From Aquila chrysaetos chrysaetos (Eukaryota; Chordata; Aves; Accipitriformes; Accipitridae): a stretch of 64,000 nucleotides of DNA. Location: the NCBI RefSeq assembly GCF_900496995.4, contig NC_044014.1:7018001-7082000 (forward strand). The letters are read 5' to 3'. Under the pieces are notes generated by a model. It was not told the DNA's origin, ran no database searches, and saw nothing but the letters and a program-made list of their open reading frames with translations. Both the position numbers and the translations under genes were made by a program. Shown piece after piece: positions 27,201 through 39,424 of this stretch. Numbering within the stretch: position 1 is the first letter of the stretch; every line of letters begins with the position of its first letter.

Positions 27201-30200
27201 GTCACAACTGTGATTCACTTCTGCATTATTAATCTTCAACTTACTAATTTTGCCACCGAGTATTTTGATTCCGATTTTTAATTGCATCTGAAAAGCCAAT
27301 TTATGCAGCATAAGCCCAACTTAAGATGTAGAAATTTTAAACCAGCTGACAGTGAAAGCCTACATTACTATTTCAGCGTGAGGCTTGTGTTGCTGGAATG
27401 CATGCACATCATCAAATTAAGTTTAGCTTTGAAACCATTTGTTTTAAACAGGGTACACATTGACTTTTTTTTTTTTTTGGCTGGAGTGGTGATATTTCAG
27501 CTGGCCTTCCTGCTTGCAACAGCGTCCCAACACAGTACTCATTTCTGCTACTCTTTATAAATAAAGTTGAGATAACATTTTACCTGTATGTTTCCTACAG
27601 AGCCAAAATATTTAATCTTAGTTCGATGGGAGGAAGGAGCTTTATTGTTTGGAGCATAATGTCACTGATGAATTATATACTTGGATAAATTTTAAGGCAT
27701 GGATAAGAGGGAAAAAAAAAAAAAAAGGGTCCTGAGAAGGTGTGGGTTCCCACATAACAGTTACTTCTTCAATGCTTTCCAGAGAAGTTCTTTTGTTTTT
27801 CATGTAAACGGCTTTGTTGATGAAAACCAAGCATTTGAGTCCCACTGCTTTTATATGGGGTTGCCAACATGTTCCATCTCAATTTAGTTGTGAGTTCAAT
27901 AGGTAGCTACCGTAGCAGCAGCTCTTGTTTTCCACTGTATTTTATCATATTTATATTTTGGAAAATCTCAGATCTTACTCTGCTTGGGTAAATCATCTAT
28001 AGGAAACAAGCAGCTCTCTACAACCGACATACACTTTTTTCCTACAACATCATGTCATGGCAACTACGGTAAAACGCTTTCACAGTTGCAGAAATACTTG
28101 CAAGAATTCAAACAAGCAGAAGTTTGCTGCACGAGAGGACAACCTTCTCTGCAGGTTGTAGTGCAGAGGTGAGGCGAAATAACACGAATTAACCTCACGG
28201 GCTGCAAATACCTGCTACAACGGGGAGCTGAGGCCAGCGAGTGTGACACTTAGCAGGTCTCAAGGGACCTGCTGCGTTCTGCTCGCCCAGACCCCCCCTG
28301 CGACCACACGCAAGGTGCTTCTCCTTACCCTGGTACTCTGCCTACCTGGGTCTGTAGATTAGTTCAGCTTTATGTTGCTCGGAGAAGAGACTGCATCATC
28401 TCTCACTGCGCTTTGCCAATACTGAGTAGCGCTAAAGGATTCTGCATCGGCAGTACTACTGTCGTCAGGAGTAAACAATGAATATTTTTAAAGTTCATAA
28501 GGAGGACAGGAAACACTAATGGCTACTTCTGTGAAGCTACTGAGCTGTCAACGTAGCCGCTAGCAGCTAATTTTGCAAGAGACTCTTAAGTGCCTATATA
28601 AGGATTTTCATACCTGTATGCTTTTAACTATTGCTGAATGCAAAATATGAGAGTTTACTGTAAGGTCATAAACTTTGCAGGAGGATACTATCAACTTTAA
28701 GGCATGCACATATTCCTTTTCACATGTAAGCACAGAGCAGCCCAGAACTTAGAAGGCAAAACAAGATTTTCAAAAGCTTTCAAAACACTTTCAAGAATTT
28801 AATTAAGCCATTCCTGTAAAGAAAAAGTACAAATTTTCGTGATCAAATAAGGATACTTAAGAAAACGTGAGGTGTGCTTGCTTTCAGTTTCTTGGAAAGA
28901 ACATGATATGCTACAACAAATAAAGCAGTCACCTTAAAATATCATGAAGAAGCAGAAAGAATTCACCTGGATTACCTAATTTTGAGAAGAAAGAAAGATC
29001 TGGACATAGTCCTGAGGTTTTCAACCAGCCAAAGTCTACGGTGACTTCAAAGGGAAATTTGCCTGGCTGTCAGCTATAGGAATGTTCCTTGATCTGCTTG
29101 GACACTAGTGTGGCATTAGTCATGATTCCTCCATAAGATAATTAATGATGACATGCATTTTTTTGCTTCATTACACGGCACAGCTAACTGAAGAACCAGG
29201 CTGAAAAATTAGTCATAACAATTAAATAGGGGATGATTCCTGAATAATTAGGGTAAGTTACTGTAGAATACACTGATCCACGTATTACAAATTACTACAA
29301 AACAAATACAATACACTGATTTATACACAGAAAATAAAAAACACGTGCAGTTCTACAGCAGAAGGGAATGTCATTGCATACTCTATGTTTTCCATGTAAC
29401 AGAAACACCTGCATTAATACTCCCCTTATTAGATCCGTACGTTCAGCTGCTTTACAGAATAGACGTCTGTTGCAGAAGAGATTTTGACCGTGCAAGATTA
29501 AACAGCCGACTCAGACGCGCAAAGCTAACTGGTGGTAGAAACCATTCTCCTGTTCTCTAGCCTGGTCTGTCATGACTTACAAGATGAAAAAAATAAAGTC
29601 TTGTATGCCAGTGCTGGGACACACAACTCAAAATGGTGCTTGGTGGCCTGCTCCCCCTCCCGTTTCAGTCTCCTGAGTCCTTTCCTCTTTCCAGGTGCAG
29701 GATTTACTCACGGTTAGAAAATTGCTCACCTTCTTACTGATCCCAGCCGCCTCTTAAACAGCTGCAGGTCCCTGCTACATCTCCCAGGCCTGGAATTTTC
29801 TTGTTCGCCCTCGGCTGCGCGGGAAGGGTGCCGAGCCTCCACCGGAGGGTACCCGGCACCGCACGTTAGCGGTGATGCAGCAGAGGGAGACCAGTTTCCA
29901 CCATTCACCCTGCCCAAATCCCAGTTACAGCATCCTCTCAGGGAGCTTTACTCAAAATTACAGCAGGCTGCAAACTTTCGAACAACTCAAGGCACTGGAC
30001 AATCCCCATGCAGCTCAGTCTGCCTTGCAAGCAAAGCCAGGATGAAGAAACACAAGTTAGATCCACCAAGGACTGGATTATAACTTTAATATTCAGCTGG
30101 AGGAAGGGGCAGAGGAGGACAAGCCCTGAGTCACAGCTCGGTCTTTTCTAACCCCTACAGCGGTGAGAGGAGCTCACCTGAAACTGTATTTTCTCTGCCT

Positions 30201-33200
30201 TGCGGAGGCAGGGTAGTAAGTTATCTGAATTTGTCTTGCTTCTCTACAAGGGACTGCAGAGGTGACGAGTCCACAGCACTCGGGAACACCTTGTAGCCCC
30301 TGCATGGCTGCACAGCAATGTGATTAATGTTTCAATTCTGATTAAACAGTTACCAGAGAAAAGACCATTTCCAAACAATTTCTAAGCAGAGCACAGCTAG
30401 GCAGAGGAATAAGCTCTGCAATACTAGAAGATACACAATACTATGTCTTCATGAAAAACACACAGAACAGCACCACAGGCAGACGTAGATAGCTACAGAC
30501 AGGAATATTTATAAACGATAGCATGTTCACAATCACGGGTCACGTCCCATCGCTTCTCACTACGTCGTAACGGTTGGTATGCGGAATACCCCTCGCCAGA
30601 AAGGGAGCTGCTTGTCAAGTAACGCTGCTTCATTTTTAAAAACCAGGTAGAGTCAGAGCACAAATTACCATCAGGTCTGTGCCAGTTGTTACAGATTTTG
30701 TCGTGGAAGTCTAGGCATGTTGACCAGTCTGGTCAACTAGACTGATTCTTCCCATAGGCAGGTTACTGTATAGAGATGAGTTAACAGATTCTTGTCTTTA
30801 GTCTAAAAACAGGTTCAAGACTCTGCAAGAATGGTAAAAACAGTAAAACGAAAAGTTGAGGAGAAAATTCAGAAAACCTACAGACTTCACACAGTTCTAC
30901 TGCTCTGGTTGTATCTGCCCACTTCCCAAAGGAATACGGAAAGGTATATTTAGCGTTTTAAAGAACATCAGGTGCACAAGCCAAATAAGACAGGGCTTCA
31001 GAGAGAGCCCAGAGAGCGGCCAAGGCTCACATCTGTGCCAGCGCACATCATCAGGTGCAGCCAGGACAGAAAACTTGTAATGATCTTCACACTGTTCACG
31101 ACTTGTAGCTTTTGATGAACTTCTTTCAGGTGAGTCTTTATACCCGCTCTGACATACCACCTGCTTGCTCCAGCCTGGAAAGGTCGCTGATGGAGACAGA
31201 CCACAGCAAACTGTATTTATGATCTCTCTGCTTACCCCATTGATACAAAGGGATTACTAATATTCCTGCATAAGCAGTTAAGGAGGGCCTTCGGCTTATT
31301 TGTCAAAAGTGAAAGGAGCTGGCACCCAAATATGTTTTCTTGTGCTTTCAGCTAAAAAAAAAAAAAAAAAGACACTCATGGCCAGTGGGTTCAATAGAAA
31401 ATGATGGTGATTCTGCTGTGTTCCATTAAATAAAACTTAATATCATTGAACTTAAATTGAGCCTTTGGCTCCTGCCAAAATTTGGAGGCTTCCTTCTTTT
31501 GAAAGAAAACAAATATACACTTCGTGCAGAAGATCAAGACAGTGGAATAAGACAGGAGCTGTTGGGAAGATAGCCACAAACCTGCGTCGAGCCAAAGAAA
31601 GCTTCCCTCTGATACTGAAAAGAATGAATAAAAATTACAGGACCTGAGGTTATGAAAGAGAAGAGGAAAGTCATTCCCCTTCCTTCAAATCAAGAGTGAA
31701 GTACAGCATCAGACTAAGCCTTAAGCACAATCAAAACTTGGGGGGGGGGTAAGGAAAAAAAATAATCACAAGATCTTTTCAGTGACTCACACCAAGGAGT
31801 ACTTTCTAGACTGCAAAACCCTGAGGTAAGTAGGTAGAAAAGGAGGGGCATGTCAGCTATGGCTCCTTTTCTAATTGTTATTGCTAACTGACTGCAGCAA
31901 ATGTATCCAGCAGGGTTTGTGGTGTAGAGGATGGCTTAAAATGGAAGAGATTAATATTTTATACAGTAAAAGTATCATAAAGGTATTACAAAGGATGGAC
32001 AAACCATGCAAACAAAAATGCAACTGTGGCCACTTTTAAAATCTATTTAAAAATCTATTTAAGAGGTGAATTTGTATCCACTGAATAGTGCCATGGAGTG
32101 CAGTGGCATTATTCTCAAAGACAAAGAGTATAAGACTCTAGTTCTAGAATTAATAGCTGTGTTTACAAGCTCTTTAAGATGCTGCCTATTTTTACTCAGT
32201 GAATCACTGCCCTTCTTTACAAAGTATATTTCATTAATCTTAGCGATGCACACAAACCTCAGTGGAGTTGCTCTGCTTACATACCAAATCTGAAGTTCTA
32301 AGTCTAAACTATTTGTCACAGTATTCAACTTTAATAAAATCTGTATTTATTGGAAGATGCCATTTCCTCATATTCTCTTAAAGCAAAACAACTGATTCCT
32401 GTCAAGCTGTTCCCCTCCCTCTGCCCCCTCCCCAGAGGAAAACAGTAAGACTTATAAAAAGCAAAACTCACTCCTGCGCAAAATTATGCACAAATTAATT
32501 AATCCTAAAAAAACCAAATCCTAAAAATTAGCTTTATCCTCCAGCTGAACTGCATCTACTGAGATCAAATGAAACTTCATCTGCTGTGAGATATTAGAGA
32601 AGTTAATACATCACTTGTGTTTTTTAAAGCACACATTCATTATGATTTGCAATCAACGCAGATTAAAAGATCCAACACTAATAGCGCAGATCTATGTTAG
32701 TGAAGAGAAGCGTCTGCAAATCTCATCACGTTTTTAATGAAAAAAGCAAAACCTCCTTAAAAAATGGTCTTCCCACAATTATCTGCTGGATATGGGCGTC
32801 AGGCCCTCTAACTACTTATGCAAAATGCGACTTTCTTTATACAAGCAGGCAAGAGCCTGGGATGTAAAGCATTTACTTTCACTGATGAGCAATTGCTCAA
32901 ATTGCTTCTGTCAACAAATTGTTCACCTTAGGGGACTATTCACGTCTGAAATTTCTTTACCTGCTTTAGTGTTTACAGGATGGCATCTTCAGCTTGCACC
33001 TGCACGAGCAGATTCACGCGGGCAGCACTGCAGCCTCCTACGCTCCCTCTTTGGAAACGAGATGCTGCACCCTAACATCTGAGCGATAACCTCGAGCACG
33101 GAGATTAACAAAGGGCAGAGATCAAAGCTTCGCTGCCTGCCCTCCTCGGGATCTGGCCCTAGAAACATGCCAGACCTCTCACATTTGGCTCTTCCCTCCA

Positions 33201-34800
33201 CCGAATATACATGTTAACGGCGCTTAATATCCAGCATTTCATTAGCTATTTTAGTTCCTTCTCAATTCATTGTATCTAAAAACCAAAATATATATATAAA
33301 AATATAAAAATCACTAAGTATTTTTGAAAATTTAGGCCAGTGTCTCCAAACAAAAGCATGCTCTGTCCTCACCTTGTAAAACATTTCTGGGCTTCTAAAC
33401 AAGCTTCATGCCTTCACACAGCTGGTCAATGTTTGCTTAAAAATATGTTCAAACAATCCCTTTGCAACAGACTTGCAACATATAGACTTGAGCTTAATTT
33501 TGGAAGGGTCATTTACATAGCACATCCATAAGTTTTAAAAAGCTGCCTTCTATTTATTCTAAACTTTCCAATTACCAGTTTGTTTATACCAACCACCACA
33601 AGGAGGTCTTAGAGAGGTCATTCAAGAAATAACATATTTCTCTATCTGCTTTCCCAACTATGCTCACGGAGCCAGAGCTTACTTCCTTCACTTGACTCCA
33701 TGAATAATCCCAGTGTCATGGTATTATTCAACCTGTAAACTGCTAATAAGCAAGAAAAAACTGTTAGCAACTTGAAATCATAGCAAGGTTAAACATTAAA
33801 GCGTTGTGCCGTCATATTATGCCGTTACTTTTAGGCAATCTGTTTGCAGTACAGACTGCCATGAAAGGGCTGCAAGCAGAGCAGGGCTCATACCTGCGCT
33901 ACACACACTGGCAGTCATTCGAGGCATCTAATATTTATGATATACAGAAAAAAGAGATGTGTTCCCCATGAGAGCTGGAGGCAAACAGCATCGCAAAAAA
34001 GGAAAACAATATGCTGAATCCATCAAAGTTTGTTACTTCATAGACTTTTCACAGCCAAATAAACATTTTGCAGCTGGAGGTCCGCATCAGCCAGAGTGAC
34101 AAACGTCCTGAGAGCTGCTAGAGATTTCAGATTAGGCTGTCTGATCAGAGAGGTTGATCCTGTGCACATATACAGGACAGAGGTGCGTATTTAGTGTACA
34201 GGTCCTGAAGAATAAGGACCTGAAACCACCTTTTTTTTCTGGTTGTTTTTTTTTTTTTTTCCCCAGGATTGGCAGGGTTTGGGGGAAGGCTGGGAGATTT
34301 GGGTTGGGTTTATTTTTTTTGAAGCACATTCCAGCCAGTGGCCTACTGGCACGTATCGCACTCCTCCATGGGATTAGAAGTGATCGCTGACCTTACGACA
34401 GCTTCAGATGGTCAGAGATTTGACGGGTAAATTCGAGCAGCGCCCATTTTAACAGTGTTCACCTGGGAGGGACCTTCTCTTTCAGCCCTTGGCGCAACCC
34501 TGATTTTTTTGCCAATCCCCAGATGTCACAGGGATGGCTCCTTCGAATACTGCCATCAGCTGGCAAATTCCAACATTTCTCATTCACAGGCTTTCCCTTT
34601 TCTTCTCCACCTCTGGAACAAGTTGGCTATGGTCAAAGCTGCTTAGGCAGGTGGCTTTTGACACTTTTGAACAGGTTTTTTTGGGCAGTGACCTCCACCA
34701 ACAATTCTTAAGAAACTAATCTGTTTCTGGAGAGGAGACCCTCTTGTGAGTCAGTAGCAGCTGACGAGATGGGAAATCAGGGATAAGAATTTGACAGCAG
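24230..34800. other. Intronic sequence with no recognisable gene
   Basis: AT-rich intron with short A or T runs (26107-26122, 27466-27478, 27714-27726, 31354-31370). A palindrome GTTGACCA-GTC-TGGTCAAC lies near 30720-30737. Nothing coding was recognised. Confidence 0.6.
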
Positions 34801-34809
34801 AGCAAGGCC

Positions 34810-35440
34810 GCTAGTGGGGTGCCACAGATCTGCAATAGGACTTGGACTATTCAGTGTATTCATAAATGGTCTGGAAAAGAGATAAATAGCAAGATGACAT
34901 TTGCTGCCAAGATGAATTTCTTCAGGACAGTTGTAACGAAAACAGCCTGCGAAGAGTTACAGGAGTATGTTGCAGTATTGAATCACTTAAGAGTTAGGAA
35001 GAGAAAAAAAAAAAAAAAAGAGATTAAATTCTGCGTCAGCACAGTATCGCACATGAAGGAGAACAACTCTTGCTATATACACCAAACAATGGGCTCTAAA
35101 TTAAACATTGCAGCTCAGGAGACAAATTTCTGAGGTCGCTGTCAGTAGGCCTAGTAATGAACACTTGTGACAGTGGGGAAAAAAGCAAACAAACATCAAG
35201 TTAAGATTGTGACAACGAAAAAGTACGAAATAGTCAGCATCACTGTGCCACTGCCCATGGTGCGCACACACACACTGTGTAGTTTTGGTCACCCATTTCA
35301 AAAAGGATAGAGAATTAGAATATGCAAAGGGACAGAGATGATAGACTTGGACCTTTCTGCCTGGAGAAAGGCTACTAAGGGGATGTGATAAAGGGTTGTA
35401 AAATCATGAATGACCTAATAGCAATTAGGGCAGAAGCAAT
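34810..35440 (+). mobile_element. Ancient CR1/L3-like LINE fragment (reverse transcriptase C-terminal part and 3' region)
   Basis: The segment begins with a decayed form of the CR1 reverse-transcriptase stretch GVPQGS...LF..FINDLE, readable as GVPQ then, after frame slips, IHKWSGKEINSKMTFAA. It continues with a conserved downstream block (GSKLNIAAQE, about 35089-35118). Then comes the non-LTR 3' portion: a TTTGGTCACCCATTTCAAAAAG-like block near 35284, a TCTGCCTGGAGAAAGGC-like block near 35357 and AAAATCATGAATGACC near 35400. The order and spacing match old CR1/L3-type LINEs of amniotes. Stops, frameshifts and an internal A run (34987-35003) show it is dead. It lies antisense to GRK5. Confidence 0.82.
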
Positions 35441-35444
35441 GAAA

Positions 35445-38400
35445 TCAACATGTTAAAAAACAAACAAACAAAACCACAATAAAACCCAGAAGTATTTGAT
35501 TGATTTGCAGATAATTCCCTTTCTTTCACCTCCAAGACACTTCCACATCTCCACAATGACTGCTTTCTGAGGTTGCCAAAACATAAGTCATACATCAGCC
35601 CTCATGAAGTACACATGGGGGGAAGTTCGCATGCTTTTGTTACGTGATGGAACTCATGGCCACAGGAAGCCGCTCAGGCCAAAATTATAAGTGTGGTCAA
35701 AAAATGGATTAAATAAATTCTTAAAGGATAGATCCCTCTATTAAGTACCATAGGGCAAAGCCACCTTCTGCTCAAGAAGTCCCTAGAGCGGGAGGCTGAA
35801 AAGATGGGCTTGGGGAAGGATTGTTGGAGCCATGCCTTTCCATAGGCACCTGCTGCTATTCAGTGTCAGGCAGTGACAGGTGGCAAGAAGGAGCTTGACT
35901 CCAAATGCTTTTTTGTTCTATTTCCAGCTCTCCAAACCAGAGAGCTAGGTTTTTTTTTTTAATTCCTGACCCATTCCTATGTTTCTCATTGACCAAATAG
36001 CGAAAGGAGATGCACACTAAACGTGCAAGGCTTCCAGGAAAAGGTGTACTGTAGCCTTGAGAGAAGCTTACATCATACATAAGTCACCCGGATAGTTCTT
36101 CCTAAAACTCGGCTGCTGGTGAAATAAACAAAGCACAAACTTTCCCAGATGTGTGCTTCATGAGGAATTCTCAGTCAACGTATGATTTATAACTTGGCAC
36201 CCTCAGAAAACACAAAATCATGATTCAGCGATGAAGTGTAGATGTGGATTTGCTATGGAGGGAGACGGAAAGGGTTTATTCATATATTAGTCCAAACTCC
36301 TGTATTTGTAAGCTTTTTCACTGCTTCCAAATGTTGCACTGGACAACTGTTCTTCCTTTAATAGTGGGAAGATTAAGGCTGAGTGTTCAGATTGTCTTAA
36401 TTTTCCATAACTGTTAGCTGAGTAAAATTTCCTCTGCAAACCTTGCAGGGTGAGCAATTGCATTTTTGCATCATGCTTCACAACAAAAGAGCAGAGGTAG
36501 GTTGTTCCATTGGATTTCTGCTGGAGAAAGGTTTGCCATGCAAGTAGCAAGATCAACCCTACAGAAAACAACCCTATTGATTTCTAGTGTGCTTATCACT
36601 AGAATCTCTCCTGCTGGACCAAAGGCAACCAACTTCATAGGGACCCAGAGCACCGGGGGAAAAAAAAAATCTGTAACAACCAAAACTAAAGAAGATGGAA
36701 GAAAGCACATTGACTGAAAGGAATTCCCAATCTAACCTTCATCCCCAGCAAGAAACAAAACCAAACCTGTGAGGGAGCAGGAAGGAAAGCAATGGGAAGA
36801 CGAAATCAGCAGAAACCTAAGACAAAATTGAGTGACAAGCATTGAACAGCACCCATAAGAAATATATCTATCTGCCACCAATATTTTGGCAACCTTGGCT
36901 AAATAATGGTTCTTTCGAACTCATCTGCTTTTTAAAGACGTCAGTTCCCTTACCCTGCCTACAGGAGTATTTTGACGGAAATGTCACTGGGGACTCATTG
37001 GTGTTTTTTTCATTTGGCATCATTGACATCTTCCCTTTGTTTCTGAATCTCCTCTTCTAGCTGCATTTCTCTCTTTTTTCACTTTTTTCACAAGATGAGA
37101 TTCTCCATCAGTGCCTTCTACAGATGCTGCTGAGTGAACGCAACTGGCACGTCACAGAGTTTCTCCATTCTCCTGGCAGGTAGTCCCTTTTCTGGGACAC
37201 ACTAGATGGCTAGACAGAATTGAGGGAGCACGCTCAGTCAGGCACAGTCTAAAGCTTTCATTGTAAATAAAGACTTGCTATAGAATTATGGTCTCCCATA
37301 ACACATGCATAGGGGAAAAAAAAAGAACAGTTTCAGTCATTTTAGATAGGAGCCTTGTCACATAGACTAAACACTGACCAAAGAACAACTGAGGATAATA
37401 CAAGAAAGAAAATACATAAAGCCTTAGATGTGTCCAGCAAACTGACATTTAATCTATCTAATTAAATATGTTTTAAACAGTACATCAAAGACTTGTCAAA
37501 TTCAAAGGTGGTGTCAGAAACAGAGGACAGGGAAAATAAACCAGAAAGATTAGAAGAGCGGGAAGAATAAAATATGGGAATTTTGGTCTCGAAAAATTTA
37601 GACTACTGCAACAGAAAGAGGAAACAAAATCATCCAAATTTATTCACTGACAGAATGATGCTAGGAAAAGGGGAATGGTCCAGGAGCATTGGGAGCTAGT
37701 AAACAGCATCCCAAAAGTCACCATGCTACATGCCCACACAAGGTAGAGATTGGCTCTTTGAGTAGTTAAGCAAAAGAGGTATTGTACCAAAAATAAGGTA
37801 ACTTCTAGAACTTGTAACGTAACCTCAGCCTACCAGGAAAAGCCAAGCTCACAGTGAAATCATGTATTCAATGGGACCCAAGAGAATACTCAACCAATGC
37901 AAAAATAGCTGCTACTGCTTATTAACTGCCTCTTTGGCATCCTCAGGACAACAGGGAACTCCATAAGCAACCTCACTGATGGAAACTACTCTGAAATACC
38001 TTGATGTATCCTCTTTGGTACTGCCTCTTTCCTAGGGCCGCTCCCCATTTGACCAGCTATTTCAGCCGATTTTTTTGGTCGGACAGGCTGAGGACCAGAT
38101 TCAGACTGCCCGCACGGCCAACTCCGTCCCCAGGCACACCTCCCAGAACCCACCGCTGGGAGTGAACTTGTCCTGAGGTCTGACTGCACAAACTTTGAGG
38201 TGGACCATCCAAGCTGACGTGCTCGAAGAAGGAAAGAACAAAGCCTGTTAAACTTGGCAAGACTATAGCCGGTGAGACACAGAAAGTGCCTGGAGAATGA
38301 AAACTGTACAAAAGGGATTAGACGAGTAAGGAGATGAGAGTAAGGAAAATTTAATCAGAAAAATCAAGATTTCTTGGACTGCAAAAAGACTTTGAGAGAT

Positions 38401-38835
38401 AGATCCATATATGCAGTCATTTTTATACCAAAACTGTTTCAAACCTTGAAAAGAGCACGGAGAACAAGGGACCAAATGACACAGCAGGCCTTTTCCGATG
38501 GCTGCTAGTAGTTTGTTTCACTTCAGTTATATTGGTGCAGTTTTACTGAGTGGAACAGCAGTGCAGCAGTGAGAACAGACTGATCCCAGAGCGCAAACAA
38601 GCTGCATTTCCAACCACCAAGCAGTCCCCCCATTGAGTCCATGGGACTACTCATGCATAGTAAGCACACCTGTAGGTGCTGGAAATGATGGATATACAAA
38701 TTTTTCAGCCTTCGCTGTGCCACTGAGAAGGTAGCTGTGAATAACTATTTTCACCCTAGAGCACAGACAGCCGCCCTTCCTTCATTAATATTATTTGCAT
38801 TATTCACTCCCAGGTCCGAATTGAGTCTCGAGTAC
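35445..38835. other. Intronic sequence with no recognisable gene
   Basis: Lies between the LINE remnant and the solo LTR. AT-rich, with no coding block or further repeat family that I can identify. Confidence 0.55.
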
Positions 38836-38839
38836 TTGT

Positions 38840-38844
38840 GTGTA
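38840..38844. repeat. Left target-site duplication GTGTA
   Basis: Five bases directly before the LTR end, matching 39416-39420 exactly. Confidence 0.85.
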
Positions 38845-39415
38845 TGTCGTGGTTTAACCCCAGCCAGTAACTAAGCACCACGCAGCCGCTCGCTCACTTC
38901 CCCCCTCTCCCGAGAATCAGGAAAAAAAGTGAAACTTGTGGGTTGAGATAAGAACAGTTTAATAGAACAGAAAGGAAAAAACTAATAATGATAATAATAA
39001 CAATAATAAAATGACTACGAATAAAAGTATTGCAATATACAGAACAAGTGATGCACAAGGCAATTATTCACCACTCGCTGACCGATGCCCAGCCAGTTCC
39101 TGAGCTGCGATCCCCTCCAGGCCAACTCCCCCCAGTTTATATACTGGGCATGACGTCCCATGGTATGGAATACCCCTTTGGCCAGTTTGGGTCAGCTGCC
39201 CTGGCTGTGTCCCCTCCCAACTCCTTGTGACCCTCCAGCCTTCTCGCTGGCTGGGCATGAGAAGCTGAAAAATCCTTGACTTAGTCTAAACTCTATTTAG
39301 CAACAACTGAAAACATCAGGGTGTTATCAACATTATTCTCATACTGAACCCAAAACGTAACACTATACCAGCTACTAGAACGAAAATTAACTCTATCCCA
39401 GCTGGAACCAGGACA
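38845..39415 (-). mobile_element. Solo LTR of an endogenous retrovirus with 5-bp TSD
   Basis: On the minus strand the element begins TGTCCTGGTT and ends AACCACGACA, with the TG...CA termini of a retroviral LTR. It is flanked by a perfect 5-bp duplication GTGTA (38840-38844 and 39416-39420). A TATATAAA box is at 39136-39143 and an ATTAAA polyadenylation signal at 38958-38963, both in LTR orientation. No internal retroviral sequence adjoins it, so it is a solo LTR left by recombination. A 5-bp duplication is typical of class III (ERVL-like) elements. I recognise this LTR type from neoavian and songbird genomes but do not assign a family name. It is in the same orientation as GRK5. Open frames inside it are chance. 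Confidence 0.93.
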
Positions 39416-39420
39416 GTGTA
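39416..39420. repeat. Right target-site duplication GTGTA
   Basis: Five bases directly after the other LTR end, matching 38840-38844 exactly. Confidence 0.85.
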
Positions 39421-39424
39421 TTTC

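Noticed and set aside
34819-35133. 104-codon open frame as a host gene
   Set aside because: It is decayed LINE reverse-transcriptase sequence.
39030-39258. Open frames on both strands near 39.1 kb
   Set aside because: They lie wholly inside the solo LTR and reflect its non-coding sequence.
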